DNA of 64,000 nucleotides, from the NCBI GenBank assembly GCA_037127315.1, contig JBBBDQ010001270.1, positions 845,001-909,000 of the forward strand, read 5' to 3'. Of this stretch, positions 1 through 9,642 are shown in pieces. Each line of letters opens with the position of its first letter. The stretch's first letter is position 1. Both the position numbers and the translations under genes were made by a program. This stretch comes from Ascarosepion bandense (taxonomy: Eukaryota > Mollusca > Cephalopoda > Sepiida > Sepiidae). The notes beneath the pieces were generated by a model, which was not told the origin of the DNA, searched no databases, and saw only the letters and a program-made list of their open reading frames with translations.

Positions 1-101
1 GAGCTCTCTGTTGGATCAGTTTTAATATTTAATTAAATATTACTAGGTTTCATTGGGATTATTTCCTAAATCTTTTCATCTTTTCCTCGGAATTATTTAC
101 G

Positions 102-102
<1 letters not shown>

Positions 103-150
<48 letters not shown>

Positions 151-177
151 GTGTGTGTGTGTATGTGTGTGTGTGTG
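103..177. repeat. (TA)n then (GT)n compound microsatellite
   Basis: About 46 bp of TA dinucleotides run directly into about 29 bp of GT with one interruption. A foldback-repeat arm follows at once, the same neighbourhood seen at 39.7 kb and 54.7 kb. Confidence 0.97.
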
Positions 178-179
178 TT

Positions 180-366
180 TACAAAAAGTTCCGGAGAATT
201 ACCAAAATGGAATTAACAATCGACGCATTTAATTTGGTTGAACATTATTTTTTATCGATGCTCATATTTGAGTAGGTATTCTGTTTTTAATTAAACAGTA
301 TATTTATATGTATATTTCTATCGGCCTGGTTATTTATGAGAAATTTTGGCAGGAACATGTGTGTCA
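180..366 (+). repeat. Foldback-family repeat, single arm
   Basis: This stretch matches by eye the left arm of the inverted-repeat element at 54704-55031: a GAACATTATTTTTTATCGAT core, a TATTCTGTTTTTAATTAAAC segment, then a TATCGGCCTGGTTATTTA segment. Only one arm is present, so it is a truncated copy. Relatives lie at 39783, 40180 and 62990. It has no coding capacity. Confidence 0.7.
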
Positions 367-708
367 ATGCTATCAATTCTTTATCTCTGATATCGAACTC
401 TTTATTTCAAGGACTGTTTTTTTGAAAACTCTTTTCTCTGAGTATCTCACTGATTGAAAGCATATTTGGCTTCACACTATGCTTGCTATCGCTGTTAGCT
501 AATGAAAATCATTTTCAGTTGAACACTTTTGCAGATTTTTATTATAGTTTGCTTCTTACAGGATTCATTTCTAATACCCCCTGAGAAGTGGACGGAGTGA
601 TTGCTGGACGCCCGTCTACAAAACTCTAGAGTCGGGCACCAGTCAGCTTAGTGACAACCCTTATATTCGTATTAATTCTGTCTTTCGCCCTCTTTCTATG
701 ATCCTTCT
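367..708. other. No feature recognised
   Basis: AT-rich sequence with no convincing reading frame or match to repeats elsewhere in the window. A short GC-richer piece at 580-650 contains a GGACGCCCGTCTACA string loosely like the CCCGTCTACCGGAG string near 63450, which may be a shared old repeat. Confidence 0.4.
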
Positions 709-1360
709 TTTAATCATTTCACCCCAAGCAAGGTATTCCACTGCCACTATTGCGCAGGGGGGTTACATCGGGAAAAGTGACGAGAAAAAGTGGTTAGGTA
801 TAGGAAATGTCAGAAGGAGGGTGATAGACGGTTAAAGATACCCTGGATGAGGGTTGGGTAGATGGGAAGAATGTTTGAGAGAATGGATGTGAGTTAGTGT
901 GTTAGGAGGTGTCTATTGACTTTAGATTTAAACTCCTGGAGATTGTAGCTGTCGGGAAAGCAAGTATGTGGAAGGGAATTCCACAGGCGGGAAGTGCGAG
1001 AAAAGAAGCTGTTGGAGTAGAAATTGAGGTTACATTTTATCGGTTTCACTGTAAAAGTGGGGACCTAGTTTCTAATCTAGTATCTCGTGCAAATTCGTAC
1101 CTAGGGGTCACCAGTGATCTAAGTTCATTGGAGCAGAAGCCGTGAAAGTATTTATAGAAGAGGCACAGGGAAGCCACATTACGCTGGTGACAGAGTGACT
1201 GCAGCTGGTCAGCCAAGTCGGTATCGATCACATTACAGATTCTCCGTTGTTTTTTTTTTTGTTTTTTTTGTATTTTTGTCAAGAACCCCGTGGAGAGTAG
1301 CAGGGGCATCCGACCAGATGTGGCAGCAGTATTCAATACACGGGCGGATGGTAGATTTGA
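709..1360 (-). mobile_element. Jockey/CR1-like LINE, 5'-truncated 3' end
   Basis: On the minus strand this reads the last part of a reverse-transcriptase ORF (IYKSTIRPCIEYCCHIW, then the ASLCLFYKYFHGFCSNELRS and FNSRTSRLWN-type blocks, diverged here) followed by a 3' UTR ending in a GGGGTGAAATGATTAAAA-type terminus. The same 3' end recurs at about a dozen places in the window. The reverse-transcriptase core and endonuclease are absent. A T-rich insertion at 1244-1275 interrupts the coding part, and frames are broken. The clade call rests on the C-terminal signature only. Confidence 0.85.
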
Positions 1361-1402
1361 TTACAACAGTTATATGATTATACCATTTAAAAGGCATAGT
1401 AA

Positions 1403-1833
1403 TGAAAGAAGAGAGGCTTGAGGCAGCAGAAATGTGGTTCTACAGAAGGATGCTGAGGACACCATGGACCGTGTGCAAAGATGAGGTGTTGGAATGGATG
1501 TAAACAAGAAGTAAACTGATAATAAGTATCAGGAAGAGACAAATGAGGTTCCTGGGACACCTAATAAGGAAGGAGAGCCTGGAGAACTTGATACTCACAG
1601 GTCGGATAAATGGGAGCAGAGACAGCGGAGAGCGGCGCATGACGTACTTGTTAGGTCTGAGCAAATGGTTGACGGAGCGGAGAAACACCAAAAGAAAAAT
1701 TACTGAAAGCGACAAGAGAAAGAGCCAAATGGAAGTCCATGATTGCCTACGTTCTGAAGCGACATGGCACATGAAGAAGAAGAAGAAGAAGAAGAAGAAG
1801 AAGAAGAAGAAGAAGAAGAAGAAGAAGAATATA
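1403..1833 (+). mobile_element. RTE-clade LINE, 3' terminal fragment
   Basis: The plus strand encodes the C-terminus of an RTE-type reverse transcriptase: AAEMWFYRRMLR, then SIRKRQMRFLGHLIRKESLE, then NLILTGRINGSRD, ending near an ATWHM stop context. One in-frame TAG follows EWM, and the frame shifts near 1690. The usual 3' tail of this family, CACATGAAGAAGAAG, grows into a long (GAA)n tract. The family is the same as the larger copy at 28921-30003. Confidence 0.88.
1773..1830. repeat. (GAA)n expansion of an RTE tail
   Basis: About nineteen GAA units start exactly where the short AGAAGAAGAA tail of other RTE copies starts (30 kb, 25.3 kb, 32.1 kb). The microsatellite was therefore probably seeded by the retrotransposon 3' end. 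Confidence 0.9.
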
Positions 1834-2067
1834 TAGCAACATATCTTGTAGCGAGGTGCTTCGGTACTGAGAATTAAATAGTATTTTTGTATTTTCAACC
1901 AAATATTTATTAACCCATAATTTACAAGAAACCTTAAGAAAAATATTATTTGAAAATACAAAATTCTCTTTAATTCACAATATCGAGGGCACCTCAATAC
2001 ACGAGAGACACTATATGTCGAACAATTTTCTCCGCATTATATTATTTAATAGTGGATATGGAGTTAC

Positions 2068-2400
2068 GAAAATTAAAAATAAAACATGACAACCGCTCAC
2101 GCGATGCCCAGCCGCTTGCGTCAAGTGATAGCTTTTAAAGAACTCTTCTTTTCGAAAATACAAAAATTACGTTACAGTCAAAACATGAGGATAAAATAAC
2201 AACACCGGAAAAATAACATTCTTGAAAATGGCCAGTGAAGTGGCTGAAAGCGCTTGGAAAATAAAAAATTGTGGAATATTTTTACATTCGTTATTTCTAG
2301 TTAAAAGCAAACATGTAAGAATAATAGAAAAATTAATTATAAAATTAAGAAAATTTTCCTTCTCAGTCGTTTGTATGTATATATATATAATGATTTGTAC
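2068..2400 (+). repeat. Penelope pLTR-like repeat, copy 1
   Basis: About 330 bp is shared with 15715-16020 in the same orientation, including a CTTCTTTT block, an AAACATGAGGA block, and a CTTGAAAATGGCC ... GGCTGAAAGCG hairpin motif at 2221-2252. The stem plus GAAA layout resembles the hammerhead-like signature of Penelope terminal repeats, but the core is degenerate. It lies beside a Penelope-type GIY-YIG remnant, which supports the assignment. Not coding. Confidence 0.5.
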
Positions 2401-2668
2401 CCACACTTATGGCTTTAAAAAGAACAGACGTCATATTATTTAAACCCGAGGAACCTTTCGGCCAACTCTTATCAAGGGTTCTCGTTGGCTTTAATTTTGA
2501 GGGAATTAAGGAAAAGGACAAGGCAAAATAAATTAAATTTCTTACAATGCTGGGAGATGATGGAACTCGTTTAAAAATAAATTTATTGAAAAAAAAAACA
2601 CATAAAATGTAAGGGGGGTGCACACATATAATTCTACAAGAGTGTTTAAAAGTGAAAAAATGTTACAC
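2401..2668 (-). mobile_element. Penelope-like element, 3' flank
   Basis: This is the minus-strand continuation downstream of the GIY-YIG remnant. It contains a poly(T)-rich piece and, at 2444-2485, a TTGATAAGAGTTGGCCGAAA motif of the kind found in Penelope terminal repeats. No coding sequence is seen. The boundary with the repeat at 2068-2400 is unclear, and the two may form one composite element. Confidence 0.45.
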
Positions 2669-3263
2669 TCACAGACTCACCAGCAATTGTAAGGAGCGTA
2701 AAAAACGCTCTTTCTGTCTGCACAGGCTCGGCTGATGAATTTTCAAGCAAATTGCTTCCAAAATACGAAGATGATGTGTAGACCGAGTGCTGTGCAAGAC
2801 AGTAAACCAGCTGTCCTCATATGCCGAGGCACACTTGATTGTCCAAAAAATGTCGGCCAATAGCGGAATCCAGAACAGATTGTGTTGTTCTTATAGGTCT
2901 GAGAGAGCTACTGGAATGTATATTAGCGGGGACGTGTTGTGAAACCCGCGTCTCCAACCTCAGATCGGTACGTCCTATGTATGCCGCATCACAACAGCAT
3001 TTAAATTTATAAACAATGGAACTTTTTCGAAAATAGGACAACCTATCTTTACTGAAGGAAGGAAACACAGGTCTAGTCTGAAAAACAACACGTAACTGGA
3101 CCGCAAAATAACAGGACGAAACACATTCCGAAACTCTGTCGGTTATAGTTTGACATCTCCTACCAAGCCAGGGTATTTTCAGATACAAGGGACAGCGGCT
3201 AGGTCCTTCAACCTTAGGTTCTTTATAACGTTTGATCTTGCGATCAATTACCAGTTTCACCAC
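2669..3263 (-). pseudogene. Penelope-like retroelement, GIY-YIG endonuclease remnant
   Basis: The minus strand first encodes a LKIPWLGRRCQTI / SSCYFAVQLRVVF linker. Next comes the endonuclease signature IVYKFKCCCDAAYIGRT with the following LETRVSQHV. A DSAIGRHFLDN segment and a final LRILEAICLKIHQPSLCRQK segment complete the order of the C-terminal part of Penelope-like reverse transcriptases. That family joins a reverse transcriptase to a GIY-YIG nuclease that nicks target DNA. The reverse-transcriptase domain itself is missing. The reading frame breaks near 2820-2860, where two frames overlap, so this is a pseudogene. Family assignment is confident; the subclade is not. Confidence 0.8.
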
Positions 3264-3348
3264 ATATATGTCAGACTAAATGGATTGCAAACATTGTGTC
3301 TGCTTATTTTTAATAAAATCCGTTCATACTCACGGATAATATTTTGCG

Positions 3349-3351
<3 letters not shown>

Positions 3352-3387
<36 letters not shown>
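3352..3387. repeat. (AT)n microsatellite
   Basis: An uninterrupted AT run that ends at the TA target of the mariner-type element to its right. The run resumes on the other side of that element at 3947. Confidence 0.95.
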
Positions 3388-3388
<1 letters not shown>

Positions 3389-3945
3389 GAGGGTCACTCA
3401 ATACATAAGGTGAATATTTCTAAGGTGAATTTTTCTAATACAGATAGAAGCTTAATTTTTTATTTTTTATTTATTTTTCAGCCTAGTCTCCCAACAGTGT
3501 CACACACTTTTCCCATCTGTGCACAAGCTTCCGTATTCCCTCAGCGTAAAAATCTTTGGACTGATGTCTCAGCCAATCGATCACAGCACTTTTAACTTCA
3601 TTGTCACTTTCAAACTTCTTTAAACAGTTTAGCCCATTTGTAGACATTTTTGGCTGAAACACGTGGCATCATACACAGTTGACATTCTCCTATGAATTTA
3701 AACTAGTTTGCACCCTTCAGCAGTCAAAAATTTGATAACTGATCTCTCTTCAATGCTGGAGTATGCTTTTTGGTCGGCCATCTTTGTTAATCTCCAAAAC
3801 TCTCAAAGTGTTTTTTTTCAATCTGCCAAAAAAATTAATTCCCTTTGAAAAATAAGTAAAAGAAAAATTTTAAAAGAAAGTAAGCTTTTATCTGTATTAG
3901 AAGTCTTTATACCGAAAAATTCACCTTATTTATTGAATGACCCTC

Positions 3946-3946
<1 letters not shown>
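3388..3946 (-). mobile_element. Non-autonomous mariner-derived MITE
   Basis: The element is bounded by inverted termini: CGAGGGTCACTCAATACATA at the left, and at the right a GTCATTCAATAAATAAGG-type end on the complementary strand. TA dinucleotides flank both sides inside an (AT)n tract. The interior matches the two ends of the larger mariner at 23271-24052: start-side transposase sequence (GGCCGACCAAAAAG region) and C-terminal sequence for WLSHQSKDFYA. The middle, with the catalytic domain, is deleted. It cannot encode a transposase and would need one supplied in trans. Confidence 0.87.

Positions 3947-3991
<45 letters not shown>
3947..3991. repeat. (AT)n microsatellite
   Basis: Continuation of the AT run interrupted by the MITE at 3388-3946. 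Confidence 0.95.
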
Positions 3992-3993
<2 letters not shown>

Positions 3994-4525
3994 AACTTTA
4001 TGATTGCTATGATAAGATTCTTCAAGATTCTAACCTTTTAGGCAGGATCATGAATGAGTCTCCCAGAAAACTGAACTTCACACTGATAAAATAGTTCTCT
4101 AGGGATAAAAATAAGTGGTGTTCCGAAGGTGCAAAATAAGTTAGTACGGCCGGGTTAGTAGAGCATACCAGCCTAGCTGTAACAGTTTTTGACGGACCTA
4201 CAAAAGAACGTGAGGTCTGTCGTTTTCCTCGTCGGACATTGACCAATTCAATGTTCGTTGATTACTCCCTTTCATCTTTGAAATTGGCAATAGTACTTGT
4301 CTGAATTAACCTTCTGATTTTTCAAAAAAATGTTCATAATAACCTTCCCATACTATTGGATACCCAACATCAGCTTCTTCGGGTACAGACGCCGCTGTTT
4401 TGAGTGATTAAAGTTTAAAATTACTTGGCAAAATATGACATTATGATGTCTTTTCCAGAAGAAATGGTTTAATTAATGTTGACGCTGTCAGCTTGTTTTA
4501 TGAGGTTAATTTAAAATATAAATAT
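3992..4525. other. No feature recognised
   Basis: AT-rich single-copy-looking sequence within this window. A minus-strand open stretch at 4022-4246 (74 codons) has no recognisable motif, and I do not call it a gene. Confidence 0.4.
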
Positions 4526-4540
4526 GCAGAATGAGCAAAA

Positions 4541-4587
<47 letters not shown>

Positions 4588-4601
4588 TTTGCTCATTCTG
4601 C
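4526..4601. repeat. 17-bp perfect inverted repeat around (AT)n
   Basis: GCAGAATGAGCAAAATT at 4526-4542 is the exact reverse complement of 4585-4601, and the 42 bp between are almost pure AT. The whole is a self-complementary hairpin that could extrude as a cruciform. It may be a tiny foldback element or the collapsed ends of a MITE. Confidence 0.85.
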
Positions 4602-4896
4602 GATAAAAGAAAATGCTTGCGGGCCTGGTGGTGACAATCACAAACGCTAATCTGTGGGGAAGATATCAGACTGACTGGCCCCTAAGCAGAATTAACCACG
4701 TGTTATTGTGTATTTATGTAGCAATCCTTTTATAATAAATGTTTAATTGAATGTAAAAATTCAATTTTTCTGGTTACGAACGCTTTTAGCTAAACTTTCA
4801 AAATTATTTTTCGTTATATGACTGCGATAAAAAGATGTTGGAGACGATAGGAAATTGCTGAAAGTAGATATATTCTTAATTTACAAATGCGACCAG
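4602..4896. other. No feature recognised
   Basis: About 300 bp without a recognisable gene or repeat match. A short GC-richer piece lies at 4620-4690. Confidence 0.4.
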
Positions 4897-5640
4897 TATG
4901 CGAATGCGTTCGACAAAATACGCCACAAAGAATTGTGGGAGATGCTCAGCAGCCTCGACATATTTGGGAAAAACTTTAGAGTAATTAAGAATCTCTACAA
5001 GCAGCAAATTGCCTGCACACGGACTGGTAACGAATTCAATAGATTTACAAAGATAGAGAGAGCTGTAAGACAATGATGTGTCTTTTCACTGGATCTATTC
5101 CATTTGTACAGCGAGACTATTTTAAGTACGCTATATGTTATGCCAGGATTTGTCATCAGAGGCCACAATTTGAACAACATAGACGATACAGTGCTGATTG
5201 CAGACACAGAAAGGAAACTACAAGACCTCCTGCAGAAGGTAGCTGAAGAGAGTGACGACAAAGGACTACAAATAAAATACAAACCGAATGCATGGTCATC
5301 AGCTAAAAGAGCAGCCCAAAATTTCAAATACAGGTCGGGGATACTAAAATCAAGCCGCTACAAAAATTTAAATACCCAAAAATTGTTCTAACAGAAGACA
5401 GAAAGTGCGACACAGATATCCGAAGGCATTTTGGCATGGCGAAGGACTCATTCCAGAAATTGAGTAGAGTATTAAGAGACAGGAAAATTTCGCTAGAAAA
5501 AAAAAGTAAAGAAAATAATACTGGATTGCTATATGATGTCAGTTTTTCAATATGGCAGTGAATGCTGGATAATATCATCAAAGATGAATGAAAAACTTGA
5601 AGCAACTGAAATGTAGTTCTACAGAAGCATACTGGATATA
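4897..5640 (+). mobile_element. RTE-clade LINE fragment, reverse-transcriptase region
   Basis: The translation starts inside the reverse-transcriptase domain (YANAFDKIRHKELWEMLSSL), passes FRVIKNLYKQQIACTRTGN, hits an in-frame TGA after KIERAVRQ, then continues with FVIRGHNLNNI. The YADD box is lost to a deletion: the text reads NI-DDTVLIADTERKLQDL. Next comes the connection region GILKSSRYKNLNTQ and a thumb-like segment ending near 5640. Several frameshifts and stops make it a pseudogene. The element stops at a 51-bp palindrome, and its 3' part restarts at 5731 with about 180 bp duplicated. Confidence 0.88.
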
Positions 5641-5641
5641 A

Positions 5642-5692
5642 AGTGGGGGATCAATTCCATATTACAATCAATATATAAACTGACCCCTCACT
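5642..5692. mobile_element. 51-bp palindromic MITE
   Basis: The outer arms AGTGGGGGATCAATTCCAT and the complementary right arm ending CTCACTT form a hairpin. A nearly perfect second copy of the same length is at 57966-58016. Here it sits precisely between two RTE segments. The superfamily is unknown. Confidence 0.7.
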
Positions 5693-5730
5693 TTGTGGCC
5701 ACATGAGTTTCTATGCATTTATATTCCTGA

Positions 5731-6266
5731 GATCCAAAATCTTAAGAATGCATTCCAGAAACTGAGTAGAGTATTAAGAAACAGGACAATTTCGCTAGAA
5801 ACAAAGAAGAGAGTACTGGATTGCTATGTGTTGCCAGTTCTTCAATATGGCAGTGAATCCGGGACAATATCATCAAAGATGAAAGAATAACTTGAAGCAG
5901 CTGAAATGTGGTTCTACAGAAGGATGCTGAGACCATCATGGATCGAGCATGTGAGCAATGATGAGGTTTTGGAAAGGATGGAAACGAAAATAAACTTAAT
6001 ACTGAACATCAGGAAGAGACAGCTAAAGTTCCTGGAACATACAATGAGGAAGGTGGGCTTGGTACTAACAATCCAGATAGAGAGAAAAAGAGACAAGGGA
6101 AAGCAGCTTATAACCTATTTGAAGAACCTGAGCAGGTGGATGACAGAACGGGGATTGTGTGGTGTAACAGGAGAAAGCGTGCTAAGAGCCACCAGGGATA
6201 GGGAGAAGTGGAAAGCCATGCTCGCCTACGTCCTGAGAGGACCAGGCACATAGAGGAAGAAGTAAT
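5731..6266 (+). mobile_element. RTE-clade LINE, 3' end
   Basis: The plus strand encodes AFQKLSRVLRNRTISLETKK, then VLDCYVLPVLQYGSE, then WFYRRMLRPSWIEHVSNDEV, and ends AMLAYVLRGPGT with a TAG, followed by the family tail AGGAAGAAGTAA. One TAA interrupts after KMKE. The first 180 bp repeat sequence already present at 5440-5640, so the locus is either two overlapping insertions or one copy with a local duplication around the 51-bp palindrome. Confidence 0.88.
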
Positions 6267-6331
6267 AAAAAGTTGAAAAGACAGTTCGTGTTAGTGGAAG
6301 TTAATAAAAATTGTTTGGAAAATTACTGGCT

Positions 6332-6333
<2 letters not shown>

Positions 6334-6403
<70 letters not shown>
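6334..6403. repeat. (CA)n-(TA)n microsatellite
   Basis: About 25 CA units followed by about 10 TA units. Confidence 0.96.
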
Positions 6404-7119
6404 TATGACTTGTGCAAATTGATTAAAGCAAAACGAATAATGTCTTCCTAGGATCTTTAACTCTTTCCCTTTCCTTTTCAATATCCGTGATCTTTCTGTA
6501 AGGCTTGCCGGTGTGTTTGTGCTGCGGTACAATTATCGTACACTTCCTTAGAGTAACATCCATCGCAGACAATAATTTCTCCGAGTAATAAAAATCTGAT
6601 GCAATCATGGATGATCCAATATATTCAAAACCAAACAAATTTCATTATACAATCCGAAAATAGATTCATATTGTTGAACACCGCTGTAAATGACCTCATC
6701 TGAAAAAAAAAAGTCGATTGCACCCTGTAACTCTAGTGGGTCTAAAACTGTTGGTATTGTGAAAGAAAGGAAATTAAGGCAGTTGTTTCAATTAATTTGC
6801 ACAACCAATTCGCTCACATATAAATATATTCGTTTTCTGCTATTTGACTATAAGTATATAGTTCTTGTTATGATACAATCATAAAAGTTGTTTTAATTAA
6901 TCTTTTTAAGGTTTCTAAAATGAAGTGACTTTTTTTTATCTTCCCTTTATTCGCTGTTTCGCGATAATAATGTTTGCCAAATGACGTCATTACTTTGTCA
7001 AACACCTGTTTTCATTAGACAGCGTATCACACAATTTAAAAATGGATGCCATCTTTCAATCCCGATTCTGTGAAGGTCACTAATTTTATTCAACCGAAAA
7101 ATACATGCCTGAATCTAAA
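6404..7119. other. No repeat recognised; one unexplained ORF
   Basis: No match to other repeats in the window. On the minus strand 6423-6638 is open for 71 codons with a balanced, non-repetitive composition (KHTGKPYRKITDIEKERERV near the end). It shows no domain I know. It could be chance, an old exon or an unrecognised element. Confidence 0.3.
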
Positions 7120-7838
7120 TCTAAACTTATTTATAAATGGAACTTTGTGTGTGTGTGTCTGTGTGTGTGCCCGTTACCTATAGACTCCGAAACGGCTGAA
7201 CCGATTTTCTTGAAAATTTACACAGTTGTACTATTAGCGTCTGCAAGTGTTCCTAGCTAGGTTTTGTGTCAAGGTACCTCCGATAAATATCAAAAATCGA
7301 TAATCGAAAAAATTAGGTTATAGAAGGAGTGGTCCGATTTTAATCAAATTTGATACACTCATAGACAAAGACATAAGAAACGACATTCAGAAGTTTCAAG
7401 GTTGCAGTTCTTACAATAGTGCAGAAAATCGATAATATATATATATATAAAAGGCAAGATTTTTGTGTGTGTGTCTGTTTATCTGCCTGTATGTTTGTAT
7501 TTTTTTCAGCCCTTTTATTTTAGTTTTTGCTTCTGGTTTGGCTATAAGTAGGTATAATTGTAGTTCTTAGTTTCAGCCATGATACCATTTGCTCAAAGGA
7601 CTTATTTAGCCTTCAAAATTCAGTTTACGACGAAAAAAACTTATTTGATATCGATACCAGGAAATCAAAATTTGACTTACATCTATTCATTTTCTTTCAG
7701 TCTACGGTTTCGCTTTAACTGGAAACAACTATTGCTTTTTAGTCTTTCGTGCCAACGTCCAAAGAATCTGAACTCCAGGACCATGGATTAGTTTTAAAGC
7801 TTTCATTAGACCCGAGCAACGCCGGGCTATACTGCTAG
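7120..7838 (+). mobile_element. Non-autonomous Helitron-like element
   Basis: The left end begins TCTAAACTTATTTATAAATG after an A. The right end is a GC-rich hairpin CCCGAGCAACGCCGGG followed by CTATACTGCTAG and then a T. TC at the 5' end, a subterminal hairpin, CTAG at the 3' end and insertion between A and T are Helitron hallmarks. Two more copies with the same ends are at 33000-34007 (minus) and 36570-37095, and a bare 3' end is at 11968. No Rep/helicase coding sequence is present. An internal microsatellite at 7437-7490 varies between copies. Confidence 0.8.
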
Positions 7839-7839
7839 T

Positions 7840-7875
7840 ATATATATATACATATATATATTTATATATATATAT

Positions 7876-7914
<39 letters not shown>

Positions 7915-7931
7915 AAGAGAGAGAGAGAGAG
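7840..7931. repeat. (TA)n and (GA)n microsatellites
   Basis: Interrupted TA runs at 7840-7875 are followed by a GA-rich run to 7931, directly after the Helitron-like 3' end. Confidence 0.93.
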
Positions 7932-8207
7932 ACCTTGAATAAGATATCACTGATTTTTTATGGAAAGTATCGTTTTATTTACAAAAATTAGTCAGAAAAA
8001 TGTCCCTGACAGTATTGCCTGTCGTTAGCCACTACATTTTGCCATATTTCTGTCAGTATTTGAATGCTATGTGGGAAAAACGACACGTCTTTTGAGACTA
8101 ATCACGAGTCGACCTATTTTCTGGCATCTTTATACGAATGTAAGTTCTGCTCAGCAAGGCCATGTGACATGGATCGGTACAAAAGATAATCGGATAATAT
8201 ATATATA
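7932..8207. other. Unassigned, possible transposase scrap
   Basis: Sequence ending in a short AT run. The minus strand around 8010-8060 (NIWQNVVANDRQYCQGHFS-like) vaguely recalls a DNA-transposon C-terminus, but it is too short to call. Confidence 0.25.
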
Positions 8208-8285
8208 TAGTGGAACCTGCCGTATGCGATCCTTTTCGTCAGCGACCACCTGTTGTTAACGACCTTTTTTCTATGCACGGACGAT

Positions 8286-8580
8286 TTTTTTTAATCATTT
8301 CACCCCAAGCAAGGCATTCCACTGCCACTGTCGCGCAGGGGGTTACATAGGAGAAGGTGGTGAGAAAGAGTGGTTAGATATAGGAAATGTCAGAAGGAGG
8401 GTGATAGACGGGTAAGGATGTAGATGGGAAGAGTGTTTGAGAGAATGGATGCGTGTTAGCGTGTTAGGAGGTGTCTATTGACCTTACATTTAAACTCCTG
8501 GTGATTGTAGCTGTCGGGGAAGCAAGTATGTGGAAGGGAATTCCACAGGCGGGAAGTGCGAGAAAAGAAGCTGTTGGAGT
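8286..8580 (-). mobile_element. Jockey/CR1-like LINE, 3' end inside DNA transposon
   Basis: The minus-strand copy starts (on the plus strand) with the poly(T) then AATCATTTCACCCCAAGCAA terminus and runs to the WNSLP-coding region at 8580, where it is 5'-truncated. It is more than 90% like 709-1030 by eye. It splits the pogo-like element, so it is younger than that element. Confidence 0.88.
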
Positions 8581-8828
8581 TTTTTGCTAATGTTAATTGA
8601 CCGTTAGTGAGCGACCACCTTCAGAACGCGACCAGCGACTAACATCAACGAGTGAAAATCACTGATCAAGTAACCGCTTTAAAAAAAATCCATTTTGGTC
8701 GTAAACTGCAAACTTCTAAATTAGGAGAAACTAAATAAGTAATCTATTTCATTTTGATTTGATTTGATCTAAGCCAGGAAGACTTCATTGTTTTGTTATT
8801 GTAGTGTTGTATCAAATTGTTATTTATT

Positions 8829-8910
8829 GTTTCTTGTGAACACATTGCCTCTTGTTCCTTGTTTCTTGTGAACACATTGCCTCTTGTTTCTTGTGAACAC
8901 ATTGCCTGTG
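8829..8910. repeat. Three-unit 25-32 bp tandem repeat
   Basis: TTTCTTGTGAACACATTGCC occurs three times in a row with CTCTTG spacers. It lies inside the pogo-like element. Confidence 0.85.
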
Positions 8911-9642
8911 TTCACCTCACGGTCAAACATCGGCTGTTTTGTACAACATGTAATGCATTTAACATGTTCAAAAGGATTTATCGCAGTCTGTGTACTAACT
9001 TGGATAAATTCAGGAATGGGGAAAATCACAACTATGTCTCTTTCTCAAATGTCTACCTGTTTCGTTAATTTATTTTTTCGTGTATCTATCTACTCTATTT
9101 CTATCTGGGTATATCTAACTCTATCTCTCTGTTTCTCTACCTCCACCCATGATCGCTGTCAGTTTTTTTGTATGTTTTTTCCATGTATTATCGCAGATTC
9201 TCTTTTGCTATCACTCACTACTAGGAAAAATAACTGAAACTGTATAAGTCCCGATTTTTTCCAACTTACATATTTTATAAGAAATGGCCAGTACTAGTAC
9301 AGACATGAAAAAGAAAGCAATAATTGCCGTTTTTTTAGTCTACTTAATAAATATTTTTGTGAATAAATATCTTAGTCTCTTGTTGACCGTTTTAAATACG
9401 TTTTTAAAATCTTTAAATGAATCATGTTGAATAAATTTATTTAAAGCTAGGCCATCTTCTTATGTTCTTATTTATTTATTACCAGATTACATGGTAAAAT
9501 TCTAATATGTACATTCTGGTGAGTGGAATATACGTTCCTGGCGTAAATAGGTCATGACTATGCGCATTTAGTAAGAGATCACCTGCCGTATGCGACCAGT
9601 TTTTTAATTGCATTTGGGGTGGTCGCTTAAGGCAGGTTCCAC

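Larger units (their letters stand above)
8210..9642 (+). mobile_element. Pogo/Tigger-like DNA transposon remnant
   Basis: The termini are inverted copies: the left starts GTGGAACCTGCCGTATGCGA, and the right on the complementary strand starts GTGGAACCTGCCTTAAGCGA. TA flanks both ends inside AT runs. GTGGAACCT termini with a TA target are typical of Tigger/pogo elements. Internal GCGACCACC motifs repeat near both ends. No intact transposase can be read, and only short unrelated open stretches remain. A LINE 3' end (8286-8580) is inserted near the left terminus. Confidence 0.65.

Noticed and set aside
2068..2443. Short exons near 2222-2443
   Set aside because: The stretch is a repeated non-coding element shared with 15.7-16.0 kb, not a conserved exon.
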